A stretch of 64,000 bases of DNA from SCGC-AAA076-P13 sp963926355 (lineage in GTDB: Bacteria > Pseudomonadota > Gammaproteobacteria > Magnimaribacterales > D2472), in NCBI GenBank assembly GCA_963926355.1, contig CAWUWW010000001.1:124001-188000 (forward strand), in the 5' to 3' direction. This document shows, piece by piece, positions 17,757-25,514 of this stretch. How positions within the stretch are numbered: position 1 is the first letter of the stretch; every line of letters begins with the position of its first letter. The notes under the pieces are model-generated. The model searched no databases. It was not told the DNA's origin and worked only from the letters and a program-made list of their open reading frames with translations. Both the position numbers and the translations under genes were made by a program.

Positions 17757-18145
17757 CATCAGAAGTTTATTACGCGACTGGAAGAAGAAAAACTTCATCA
17801 GCGAGAGTCTACCTGACTTCAGGAAAGGGAGAAATCACAGTAAATGATAAGAAATTAGACATTTATTTTGGAAGAAAGGTAGCCCAGATGCTTGTTATGC
17901 AACCTATAGAAATGACTGAGCTTAACGGAAAGCTTGATATTAATATTAAGGTCAAAGGTGGCGGTAGTTTTGGTCAAGCAGGAGCTATTAGACATGGAAT
18001 TTCAAGAGCTTTAATATCATATGATGTTGAGCTTAGGGCACAACTTAAGAAAGCTGGTTTACTCACTAGAGATGATAGAAGGGTTGAAAGAAAGAAACCT
18101 GGTCTAGTGAAAGCAAGAAAAAGCAAACAGTTTTCAAAACGTTAA
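17753..18145 (+). CDS. rpsI: 30S ribosomal protein S9
   Basis: S9 sits in the small-subunit head with its C-terminal tail reaching the P-site tRNA. The ATG at 17753 gives 130 residues, the E. coli length, and begins at the conserved YYATGRRKTSSARVYL; an upstream in-frame ATG at 17738 would add five non-conserved residues. KGGGSFGQAGAIRHGISRAL and the tail KARKSKQFSKR are both canonical. It overlaps rplM by 4 nt (ATGA). Confidence 0.97.
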   Translation: MTSEVYYATGRRKTSSARVYLTSGKGEITVNDKKLDIYFGRKVAQMLVMQPIEMTELNGKLDINIKVKGGGSFGQAGAIRHGISRALISYDVELRAQLKKAGLLTRDDRRVERKKPGLVKARKSKQFSKR

Positions 18146-18173
18146 TTTTTCCAAATTTTTTCTCGAAGATTGG

Positions 18174-18182
18174 TGGTATAAT
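18174..18182 (+). promoter_or_regulatory. Extended -10 promoter before petABC
   Basis: TGGTATAAT matches the extended -10 consensus and lies 42 bp before the petA ATG, in the 79-bp gap after rpsI. The expected start is near 18189, giving a leader of about 36 nt. No clear -35 hexamer is visible. Confidence 0.5.
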
Positions 18183-18224
18183 CTGCTAGTTTTTTATTAG
18201 TACATACACGGGCATAAATAACTA

Positions 18225-18809
18225 ATGCAAGAAAAAGACAATACAAGAAGAAAGGTTTTAATTGGATTAACAAGTGCTGTTGGTCTATCTGGAATTCCCT
18301 TCGCAGCAACGCCTTTCATTGCAGCATGGAACCCAAGTGCAAGAGCTAAAGCAGCAGGAGCTTCTGTTAAAGTTGATGTGTCTAAAATGCAATACGGTCA
18401 ACAAATTCAAGTAGCATGGAGAAAGCAGCCTGTTTTTGTAATTAGACATACTGAAGAAAGCTTAAAAGGCCTTGAAGCTACATTACCAAAGTTACGTGAT
18501 CCAAATTCTGAGGACATCGATGAGCTCTATAGAGGGCAGAACCTAACAAGATCTAAAAGCAATGAATACACTGTTATTACTGGAGTTTGTACTCATTTAG
18601 GATGTTCTCCAAAATACCATCCTGAAGTTGAGCCAAAGCCATGGGATGCATCTTGGGCTGGTGGTTTCTTTTGTCCATGCCATGGATCTATGTTTGATAT
18701 GGTTGGTAGGGTTTTTAAAGGCGTACCTGCGCCAACAAACCTCCCAGTACCCCCGCACTTTTTTAATGGAAGTATTTTAACTATAGGTGAAGATAGGGAG
18801 ATGGCTTAA
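18225..18809 (+). CDS. petA: Cytochrome bc1 Rieske iron-sulfur subunit
   Basis: This subunit takes electrons from ubiquinol at the Qo site and passes them to cytochrome c1. The 194 residues begin with a Tat-type twin-arginine signal/anchor (TRRKVLIGLTSAVGLSG, residues 8-25), followed by the soluble Rieske domain with both 2Fe-2S cluster boxes, CTHLGC and CPCHGS. The gene opens petABC; petB starts at the base after its stop. Presence of the complex shows aerobic respiration through a cytochrome c branch. Confidence 0.97.
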   Translation: MQEKDNTRRKVLIGLTSAVGLSGIPFAATPFIAAWNPSARAKAAGASVKVDVSKMQYGQQIQVAWRKQPVFVIRHTEESLKGLEATLPKLRDPNSEDIDELYRGQNLTRSKSNEYTVITGVCTHLGCSPKYHPEVEPKPWDASWAGGFFCPCHGSMFDMVGRVFKGVPAPTNLPVPPHFFNGSILTIGEDREMA

Positions 18810-20027
18810 ATGAATGAAATTGCAGGAAAATTATTTGGTTGGTTAAACAGCAGATTACCTATTGTTAATACATTTGAGAGACATCTGTCAAAACACCCAG
18901 TTCCATCTAAAGTTAATTTCTGGTATCTGTTTGGTGCCTTGGCATCCGTGGTACTAATAATCCAAATAATATCTGGAATTTGGTTAATAATGCCTTATTC
19001 AAATACCGAAGAAGAGGCTTTTGCATCTATAGAATACATTATGAGAGATGTTGATTATGGATGGGTTATTAGGTACATGCATACAACAGGCGCTTCAATG
19101 TTTTTTGCAGTAGTGTATCTTCATATGTTTAGAGGCCTTTTATATGGCTCTTACCAAAAACCAAAAGAGCTAGTTTGGATCTTTGGTTGCGCAATCTACT
19201 TAGCTATGATGGCAGAAGGTTTTCTAGGTTATGTTTTGCCCTATGGTCAAATGTCATATTGGGGAGCGCAAGTCATAATTTCATTATTTGGAGCCATTCC
19301 TTATATTGGTGATTCATTAGAATTATGGGTAAGGGGTGATTATTATATTTCAGGCATTACCGTATCTAGATTCTTTGCATTACATGTTGTTGCTTTACCT
19401 TTAGTTTTAATAGCCCTTGTTCTTCTTCACCTTATTGCTCTTCATGAGGTGGGCGCAGGAAACCCCGAGGGAGTAGATATTGAAGAATTTCTTGATGATG
19501 ATGGTATACCTTTAGATAGTGTTCCGTTTTTTCCATATAAAGTTTTAAATGCCTTTGTTGCAATCGGCGTATTTATGACAGTGTTTGCAATTATTATGTT
19601 TTTCTTCCCAGAGGGAGGAGGGTATTTTATTGAAATGGCCAATTTTCAAGAAGCCAATCCCTTAGTAACACCTGATCATATTGCGCCTGTTTGGTATTAC
19701 TCACCATATTATGCAATGCTAAGAGCTGTTCCTGATAAGCTAGGAGGCCTAATAATAATGGGCTCAGCAGTAGCTATTCTATTTGTAGTTCCTTGGCTTG
19801 ATAACAGTAAAGCTGCGTCAATAAGGTATAAAGGGTTTTATAGCAAGATTGCATTAGCATTATTTGCAACAAGCTTTTTAACCCTCGGCTATCTTGGAAC
19901 TGTAGGAGTAACAGAGATAAGAAAAACAATGAGTGTTGTTTGTACTTTTATTTATTTTGCCTTCTTCTTATTAATGCCAATTTATACAAAGTTTGAACAG
20001 ACTAAAGAAGTTCCAAAAAGACTATGA
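18810..20027 (+). CDS. petB: Cytochrome bc1 cytochrome b subunit
   Basis: Cytochrome b holds hemes bL and bH and the two quinone sites in the inner membrane. The 405 residues show eight or so membrane spans, the heme-ligand histidines in MHTTGASMFFAVVYLHMFR and in FFALHVVALPLVLIALVLLHLIALH (key part LLHLIALHEVGAG), and the Qo motif as PVWY (IAPVWYYSPYY), a variant known in beta/gammaproteobacteria instead of PEWY. The stop overlaps petC by 4 nt. Confidence 0.97.
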   Translation: MNEIAGKLFGWLNSRLPIVNTFERHLSKHPVPSKVNFWYLFGALASVVLIIQIISGIWLIMPYSNTEEEAFASIEYIMRDVDYGWVIRYMHTTGASMFFAVVYLHMFRGLLYGSYQKPKELVWIFGCAIYLAMMAEGFLGYVLPYGQMSYWGAQVIISLFGAIPYIGDSLELWVRGDYYISGITVSRFFALHVVALPLVLIALVLLHLIALHEVGAGNPEGVDIEEFLDDDGIPLDSVPFFPYKVLNAFVAIGVFMTVFAIIMFFFPEGGGYFIEMANFQEANPLVTPDHIAPVWYYSPYYAMLRAVPDKLGGLIIMGSAVAILFVVPWLDNSKAASIRYKGFYSKIALALFATSFLTLGYLGTVGVTEIRKTMSVVCTFIYFAFFLLMPIYTKFEQTKEVPKRL

Positions 20028-20854
20028 TAAATAAATATAAACTTTCTTATAATTTTAAATGGTGGCATGTAATGTCACTTGCATGTATCTTCTTTTTAAG
20101 TGATGTAAATGCATCAGAAGGCGGTCCTTGTAAAGATTACGGTGAGTGTGATAAGTTTAAATATTCTTTAAATGACATGGAATCTCTTCAAAGCGGAGCT
20201 TCAACATTCATAAATTATTGCTACGGATGTCATTCTCTTCAGTATTCAAGATGGGGAAGAGTAGCAACTGACTTACAAATTCCAGAAGATATTTTTTTTG
20301 ATAGTTTAGTGTTTGATAAATCTATTAAACCCGGAGATCTCATGAAAGGCTCAATGTCCAAAGAGACATCGGTAGATTGGTTTGGAGTTGCCCCTCCCGA
20401 TTTAACACTTATCAGCAGGGTTAGAGGTGATGATTGGATATACTCATATCTAAGAGCTTACTATGAGGATTCGTCAAAGCAGTATGGAGTTAATAATTTA
20501 GTTTATCCTGGAACAGCTATGCCGAATGTATTAATGGCTCTCCAAGGAAGTCAAAAACTAATCTGTAAAGACATACCCGTGATTGCTGGAAATGGTGGTG
20601 AAAAAAGAGACGAAGCAGGGAATCCCCTTACCAAAGAGAAGTGTGGATTTTTAGAAGTCCCTCAAGGGTCTGGACAATTAAGTAAAGACGAATTCAATAA
20701 AGTAATATATGATCTTACAAATTTTCTAGTCTATGTAGGTGAACCTGCGAAGGCAACAAGAGAAAGAATCGGATGGTACGTAATATTCTATTTTTTAATA
20801 TTTACAGCGGTTTCCTATATGCTTTATAGGGAATATCACAAAGATTACCATTAA
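20024..20854 (+). CDS. petC: Cytochrome bc1 cytochrome c1 subunit
   Basis: Cytochrome c1 receives the electron from the Rieske centre and hands it to a soluble cytochrome c. The 276 residues have a signal peptide (about 1-30), the heme-binding CYGCH with NYCYGCHSLQYSRWGR, a methionine axial-ligand region (PGTAMPNVLMAL), and a C-terminal membrane anchor (WYVIFYFLIFTAVSYMLY). The ATGA overlap with petB indicates coupled translation. sspA follows 16 bp later, the same order as in Pseudomonas. Confidence 0.96.
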   Translation: MINKYKLSYNFKWWHVMSLACIFFLSDVNASEGGPCKDYGECDKFKYSLNDMESLQSGASTFINYCYGCHSLQYSRWGRVATDLQIPEDIFFDSLVFDKSIKPGDLMKGSMSKETSVDWFGVAPPDLTLISRVRGDDWIYSYLRAYYEDSSKQYGVNNLVYPGTAMPNVLMALQGSQKLICKDIPVIAGNGGEKRDEAGNPLTKEKCGFLEVPQGSGQLSKDEFNKVIYDLTNFLVYVGEPAKATRERIGWYVIFYFLIFTAVSYMLYREYHKDYH

Positions 20855-20870
20855 TAATTAGGAAAAAACT

Positions 20871-21482
20871 ATGATTTTATATTCAGATAGAGATGACCAT
20901 TACAGCCAAAGGGTTCGAATAGTCTTGGCAGAAAAAGATATTACTGCTGAAATAAAAGAATCAAAACCAGAACAAACCCCTGAAGATATTTTATCTATAA
21001 GTCCTTATCATAAGTTACCAATTTTAGTAGATAGAGATCTTGCAATTCATGATCCATCTGTAATGATGGAGTATCTCGATGAAAGATTTCCTCATCCACC
21101 TTTACTTCCAGTTTATCCTGTTTCACGAGCAAATAGCAGGACCTTAATGTTAAGAATAGAAAGAGAGTGGTGCCCAATTTTAGATACCTTGATAGCTTCT
21201 GAACTTCCAGAAAAGGAATTGATTAAACTAAGGGAAGAGCTTCTTCATGAGATTTCTTCAATCGCCCCAACATTCAAAGAATTTAAATATTTTATGAGCG
21301 ATGAATTTACTTTAGTAGATTGTTGTTTTGTACCTATATTATGGCGTCTTCCATCAGTTGGAATAAGACTTCCTCTAAATAGGCATTTAAAACCCCTGCT
21401 AGATTATCAAAAAAGCATCTTTGAAAGACCTGGGTTTTTAGATAGTCTTTCATCTCTAGAAAGAGATCTTAAGAGCGACTAG
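20871..21482 (+). CDS. sspA: Stringent starvation protein A
   Basis: SspA is a GST-fold protein that binds RNA polymerase and alters promoter choice under starvation and acid stress. The 203-residue protein has the thioredoxin-like N-terminal half (LYSDRDDHYSQRVRIVLAEK) and the SspA-type surface MEYLDERFPHPPLLPVYPVSRA (key part RFPHPPLLPVYP). The usual partner sspB, the ClpXP adaptor, is not next to it. The 3' end overlaps convergent lpoA by 14 bp. Confidence 0.92.
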   Translation: MILYSDRDDHYSQRVRIVLAEKDITAEIKESKPEQTPEDILSISPYHKLPILVDRDLAIHDPSVMMEYLDERFPHPPLLPVYPVSRANSRTLMLRIEREWCPILDTLIASELPEKELIKLREELLHEISSIAPTFKEFKYFMSDEFTLVDCCFVPILWRLPSVGIRLPLNRHLKPLLDYQKSIFERPGFLDSLSSLERDLKSD

Positions 21483-22638
21483 CTAAATCATCTAAAGAAA
21501 CCTTCCACAAAGTAACATCCCTCTTTAGGCATGAATTCTTTCTGTACGTTGCATGCCCTGTGTTTAGTATTAAGTCTATTTTAGAAAAGTTTGCCTGTGC
21601 TACTCTTTCTAAAATTATCAAGTCATCTATGAGGGCTTTATCCAACTCATTTTCTAGGCTGATAATATCCCCTTTTTTGCTAATATTGTTATAGAGGTAA
21701 CTAGGCCCTGGTATAAAAACTCCCTCAAAGTCATTCAACTGTTTTATATTTGAGATACCTAGAAGAATTTTACTTGTAGCATAAAAATCTATATCTAAGG
21801 CATAACTTCTAAATAGAGGGATGATTGACTTTGCAGATTTATGGTCCAGTATGAAATATACCTTATTAAAATCTTTTCTTTTTCTTGGGCTATTTTTAAT
21901 ATTAATATTTCTATCAAGGTTCTGAATATCTTTATGTCGAGATATACTGCCATCTACCCCTAAAACCTTTTTAGTAAAATCTTCATACGCGGAGCCCTCA
22001 ATCATTTCAAATCTATTATTTGGATATTTTTCTTTTAGTTTATTTGCAATGGCATTGAATCTTTCTAAATAAACAATTATTAATTTATCGTCATTCTTTT
22101 GATTTAAAGAAAAAATTGAACCCTCAATCAACGCCCTCTGCTCATCAATTAGACTAGAGCAAAAAAACTTAAGCTTAGAGTCTGCCAAATCATTATCAAT
22201 TCTATAGCCACTATTAAAATTTACATCAAATAGGTAATTATTTTTAAGGAGAGATTCAATGAGATATTCCTTATTTTTTTTGCTAGCAATGTAATTAATT
22301 GTTAGCTTGCCAGATTTTTTAATTTGAATATTATTTGAAATAGCTAACAAAACCTCTGATAAAGCTACTTTTTTGATATAGCCTTTATCAATATAAGATC
22401 GCAGTATTATTAAATCTTCATTACTTAGATCATTGTATATAAATAGATTATTAAGAAGGTCACTTAATAATCTCTCATCTTTCTCTGAAATTACTATCTC
22501 TTTATTTATTTTAGAAACAATAAATGATTGATCGTTACTATCAATATAGTTTATATTTTTAATTATAGGCGAGGAACTGCAGCTTGATAATACAAGAATA
22601 AAGACTGGTAAAATAAATGTTAAGCTGGCTTTTATCAC
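21469..22638 (-). CDS. lpoA: LpoA-like outer-membrane lipoprotein, short form
   Basis: LpoA activates the bifunctional peptidoglycan synthase PBP1A from the outer membrane. The 389 residues start with GTG, carry a lipoprotein signal (FILVLSSCSSSP, Cys at about residue 20), and end in a periplasmic-binding-protein-like half with KVYFILDHKSAKSIIPLFR and DFYATSKILLG, as in the LppC/LpoA family. The divergent position opposite rsmI is the conserved lpoA locus. It is far shorter than E. coli LpoA (678 aa); the N-terminal TPR part seems reduced. Function is inferred from locus and C-terminal likeness. Confidence 0.78.
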   Translation of the reverse strand: MIKASLTFILPVFILVLSSCSSSPIIKNINYIDSNDQSFIVSKINKEIVISEKDERLLSDLLNNLFIYNDLSNEDLIILRSYIDKGYIKKVALSEVLLAISNNIQIKKSGKLTINYIASKKNKEYLIESLLKNNYLFDVNFNSGYRIDNDLADSKLKFFCSSLIDEQRALIEGSIFSLNQKNDDKLIIVYLERFNAIANKLKEKYPNNRFEMIEGSAYEDFTKKVLGVDGSISRHKDIQNLDRNINIKNSPRKRKDFNKVYFILDHKSAKSIIPLFRSYALDIDFYATSKILLGISNIKQLNDFEGVFIPGPSYLYNNISKKGDIISLENELDKALIDDLIILERVAQANFSKIDLILNTGHATYRKNSCLKRDVTLWKVSLDDLASRS

Positions 22639-22656
22639 TTTAAATTTTAAAAAATT

Positions 22657-23475
22657 ATGTTAAATCTAATATCAACACCAATAGGTAATTTAAATGATAT
22701 ATCACTAAGAGCAATAGATGTTCTAAAAAATGCTGATTATATCTATGCCGAAGATACCAGAAATACTAATAAGCTATTAAAGTTTATAAAGGCTGATAAA
22801 AAATGTAGAACTCTCCATGAGCATAATGAAGTAGAAGTAACAATGCAGATAGTAGATCTTTTACAAAATAACGATATTCATATTGCAGTTGTTTCTGATG
22901 CAGGCACGCCTGCAGTTTCAGATCCTGGGTATCACCTAGTGCAAGAGTGCATTGCAAGTAATATTAAATTTACATTGATACCAGGCCCTTCTTCTGTAAT
23001 TAATGCTCTTGTTCTTTCAGGCCTTCCAACATCGAGTTTTTGTTTTTTAGGTTTTATACCAAGAAAATCAAAACAAAAAACAGATTTTTTTAGTTCTTTA
23101 AAGTACGAAACCAACACTATGATATTTTTTGAATCAGCTAAAAGATTAGAAAATACTCTTGAGCATATAAGCGAGGCTTTTCTAAATTCAACAAAAATAT
23201 CAATTTGTAGAGAAATGACAAAAATATATGAAGAAATTGTAAGAGGTGACGTGAGCTCATTGTTAAAGGCTATAAAAAATAACGAACTCACTCTTAAGGG
23301 TGAATTTGTAATTGCCCTTGAAGGTCGCTCAACAGAAAGGGTCTCTCTAGTAATGGATAAAAAAATTAAAGAAGGCTTCCTTAAAAAAATGGCAGCTAAA
23401 GATGCAGCAAAATTAATTTCACTTATAACAAAAGAAAATAAGAGAGATATTTATAAACAACTATTAGATGAATAA
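22657..23475 (+). CDS. rsmI: 16S rRNA 2'-O-methyltransferase (C1402)
   Basis: RsmI methylates the ribose of C1402 in the decoding centre of 16S rRNA; its usual partner at this nucleotide, RsmH, is encoded at 25515. The 272 residues have the tetrapyrrole-methylase fold: TPIGNLNDISLRAIDVL at the start, IYAEDTRNTNKLL, VVSDAGTPAVSDPGYHLV and GPSSVINALVLSGLP. It diverges from lpoA with only 18 bp between start codons, and there is no Shine-Dalgarno sequence before it. Confidence 0.97.
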   Translation: MLNLISTPIGNLNDISLRAIDVLKNADYIYAEDTRNTNKLLKFIKADKKCRTLHEHNEVEVTMQIVDLLQNNDIHIAVVSDAGTPAVSDPGYHLVQECIASNIKFTLIPGPSSVINALVLSGLPTSSFCFLGFIPRKSKQKTDFFSSLKYETNTMIFFESAKRLENTLEHISEAFLNSTKISICREMTKIYEEIVRGDVSSLLKAIKNNELTLKGEFVIALEGRSTERVSLVMDKKIKEGFLKKMAAKDAAKLISLITKENKRDIYKQLLDE

Positions 23476-23492
23476 AATTTTAAAAAAACATC

Positions 23493-23498
23493 TATAAT
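23493..23498 (+). promoter_or_regulatory. -10 box of the RNase P RNA gene
   Basis: A consensus TATAAT ends 6 nt before base 23505, the 5' base of the P1 helix of the RNase P RNA, so the predicted transcription start matches the expected RNA end. The -35 region falls in the AT-rich end of rsmI and is not recognisable. Confidence 0.65.
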
Positions 23499-23504
23499 GC
23501 TTCT

Positions 23505-23838
23505 GAGTTGGTTGGATGATCGCTGCTATTTATATCAGAGGAAAGTCCGGACTTCACAGAGCAGGGCGCCAGGTAACGCCTGGGAGGCGCGAGCCTACGG
23601 AGAGTGCAACAGAAAGTGTACCGCCAATTTTTAATTGGTAAGGGTGAAAAGGTGGGGTAAGAGCCTACCGCTTGATTGGAGACAGTCAAGGCATTGTAAA
23701 CCCCAGCCCGAAGCAAAACCAAATAGAAATCCTATTAAGTTGCTCGCTTAGGATTTGGGTAGGTTGCTAGAGTATTATGGCAACATAATATCGAGATAGA
23801 TGATCATCTTTTACAGAATCCGGCTTACAGACCAACTC
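23505..23838 (+). ncRNA. rnpB: RNase P RNA (M1 RNA), bacterial type A
   Basis: This is the catalytic RNA that trims the 5' leaders of pre-tRNAs. The ends pair as helix P1 (GAGTTGGT at 23505-23512 with ACCAACTC at 23831-23838). Conserved core blocks are in order: GAGGAAAGTCCGGACTTCAC, GCCAGGTAACGCCTGGGAGG, AGTGCAACAGAAAG, GGTAAGGGTGAAAAGGTG, GTAAACCCCAGCCCGAAGCA, CCAAATAG and ATCCGGCTTACAGACC. The length is about 334 nt, a little shorter than E. coli (377). The rsmI-rnpB-mraZ order is conserved in gammaproteobacteria. An open frame on the other strand inside it is a shadow. Confidence 0.97.
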
Positions 23839-23860
23839 ATTTTATTCATATAACCCTTAA

Positions 23861-23900
23861 AGTGTGAAAAAGTGTGAAAATATGTTGCAAAGTGTGTAAA
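23861..23900 (+). promoter_or_regulatory. MraZ operator: 10-bp phased direct repeats
   Basis: AGTGTGAAAA occurs at 23861 and 23871, AGTGTGTAAA at 23891, and a degenerate copy (TATGTTGCAA) fills the slot at 23881, so four units follow each other at exactly 10-bp steps. MraZ is known to bind short G-rich direct repeats with 10-bp periodicity (TGGG-type in E. coli) upstream of its own gene. The last two units flank and include the predicted -35 of mraZ, which fits repression. Confidence 0.75.
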
Positions 23901-23913
23901 AAGACTTTATATT
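23885..23913 (+). promoter_or_regulatory. Predicted promoter of the mraZ/dcw cluster
   Basis: TTGCAA (23885-23890), a 17-bp spacer and TATATT (23908-23913) make a good sigma-70-type promoter. Transcription should start around 23920-23921, at the A of the mraZ ATG, so the message would be leaderless. No Shine-Dalgarno sequence precedes mraZ. Confidence 0.6.
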
Positions 23914-23920
23914 TTCTTAC

Positions 23921-24388
23921 ATGTATGGATTTAATACAGTTTCTTTGGATCAAAAGGGAAGATTAGCTATCCCAGCAAAATATCGCGCCCATCTTTTAGA
24001 AAATAATGAAACACAAGTAGTTATTACTAAGGACCCTCAATATCCTTCGTTAAAAATATATCCTGGATCTCAATGGAATGAAATTTCATCAAAGTTAGAG
24101 TCATTGCAGGGACTGGATCCTATTGTAAGAAATCTTCAATGGACAATTCTTGGAAATGCCAGTGTTAATGATTTTGATGTTAACGGAAGAATGCTGATTC
24201 TTATTCCTTCAGATTTAAGAAATTATGCAGATATAGAAGATCAAAAGAAAATCTCATTAATTGGAATGGGAAATAAGTTTGAAATATGGAATATAAATAA
24301 TTGGGAAATGAGGCAAACAGGCAGTTCTCTATCAACAGAAATTTTAGACGTTGTGCTCCCAGAGAGCATAAAGTCAATGTCATTTTAA
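23921..24388 (+). CDS. mraZ: Transcriptional regulator MraZ
   Basis: MraZ is an AbrB-like, ring-forming DNA-binding protein that represses its own promoter and so the division and cell-wall cluster. The 155 residues show the two MraZ repeats: YGFNTVSLDQKGRLAIPAKYR at the N-terminus and FDVNGRMLILIPSDLRNYA around residue 88 (DxxGRxxIP motifs; the second reads NGRMLILIP). It heads the dcw cluster as usual, but the next gene is ftsZ, not rsmH. Confidence 0.96.
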   Translation: MYGFNTVSLDQKGRLAIPAKYRAHLLENNETQVVITKDPQYPSLKIYPGSQWNEISSKLESLQGLDPIVRNLQWTILGNASVNDFDVNGRMLILIPSDLRNYADIEDQKKISLIGMGNKFEIWNINNWEMRQTGSSLSTEILDVVLPESIKSMSF

Positions 24389-24403
24389 AAAAAGGGATAA
24401 GTT

Positions 24404-25513
24404 ATGAACTTTGAAGTAATCGGCCAGGCTGTAGAAAACGCTAAAATTAAAGTTGTAGGCGTTGGTGGTGCAGGCGGAAATGCCGTCATACATATGATAA
24501 ATCACAACATTGATGGCGTGGATTTTATTTGTGCTAATACCGATACTCAGGCGTTATCAGAGGCAAACGGCGCAATAACATTGAAACTAGGAAATGGTTT
24601 AACAAAAGGTTTAGGCGCTGGTGCAAATCCAGACATAGGAAGAAAAGCCGCGGAAAGTGATAGGGCGGCAATTGAAGAATTACTGGTTGGAGCAGACATG
24701 ATATTTATCACTGCTGGAATGGGTGGCGGAACTGGAACAGGCGCTGCTCCAGTGATAGCATCTATAGCTAAAGAAATGGGTGCTTTAACAGTAGCTGTAG
24801 TAACCAAGCCATTTAAATTTGAAGGTAAGAGAAGGATGATGGCAGCTGAAAAAGGTCTAGCCGCACTCGTTGAAGAAGTGGATAGTTTGGTAACAATTCC
24901 AAATCAAAAACTTTATGAGGTTTTAGGAGAGGACACGCCAATGCAAGATGCATTTGCAAAAGCAGATGATGTTTTAAAAGGTGCTGTTCAGGGCATTGCT
25001 GATATTATTATGAAGAAAGGGCATATCAATGTCGATTTTGCAGATGTTAAAACAGTTATGTCAGAAAAAGGTATAGCCATGATGGGTACAGGAAGAGCGA
25101 GTGGCAAAAATAGAGCTGAAGCAGCTGCAATCCAAGCAGTCAGAAGCGAGCTATTGGAAGATATCAACTTAAAAAATGCTCGTGGAGTGCTGGTCAATAT
25201 TACCGCAGCAAAGCCAACTCTAGGTGATCAAACAGAAGTTGCAGATATTGTTGATGATATTGTTAGCGAAGATGCAAACATAATATATGGTCTTGTTTAT
25301 GATGAAACTGTTGGAGATGATTTGCTTGTTACTATAGTGGCAACAGGCGTAGATCAAAGATCCCCTACTTTAGTAATTGATAATCAACCAACAATCCAAT
25401 TAAATCCAGTTGGACTTAATAGAGAGCATAATGATCAAAGAATTAGCACGTCCTCTGTAGAGGCAATTGATTTCCTTGACGTTCCAACTTTCATGAGAAA
25501 ACAAGTAGATTAG
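24404..25513 (+). CDS. ftsZ: Division tubulin homologue FtsZ, at a displaced position
   Basis: FtsZ polymerises with GTP into the Z-ring. The 369 residues have the tubulin signature GGGTGTG (107-113), the N-terminal VGVGGAGGNAV, the T7 loop with NVDFADV, and the conserved C-terminal peptide DVPTFMRKQ (359-367) that binds FtsA and ZipA. The Shine-Dalgarno AGGGATAAG is strong. Normally ftsZ follows ftsA at the far end of the dcw cluster; here it lies between mraZ (15 bp away) and rsmH (1 bp away), and no copy follows ftsA. Confidence 0.98.
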   Translation: MNFEVIGQAVENAKIKVVGVGGAGGNAVIHMINHNIDGVDFICANTDTQALSEANGAITLKLGNGLTKGLGAGANPDIGRKAAESDRAAIEELLVGADMIFITAGMGGGTGTGAAPVIASIAKEMGALTVAVVTKPFKFEGKRRMMAAEKGLAALVEEVDSLVTIPNQKLYEVLGEDTPMQDAFAKADDVLKGAVQGIADIIMKKGHINVDFADVKTVMSEKGIAMMGTGRASGKNRAEAAAIQAVRSELLEDINLKNARGVLVNITAAKPTLGDQTEVADIVDDIVSEDANIIYGLVYDETVGDDLLVTIVATGVDQRSPTLVIDNQPTIQLNPVGLNREHNDQRISTSSVEAIDFLDVPTFMRKQVD

Positions 25514-25514
25514 T

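Noticed and set aside
19660..19710. Cytochrome b Qo motif PVWY instead of PEWY
   Set aside because: PVWY is a known variant in beta- and gammaproteobacterial bc1 complexes, so it is not an anomaly.
23492..23722. 76-codon open frame on the minus strand
   Set aside because: It lies within the RNase P RNA gene, whose conserved core and P1 pairing explain the sequence.
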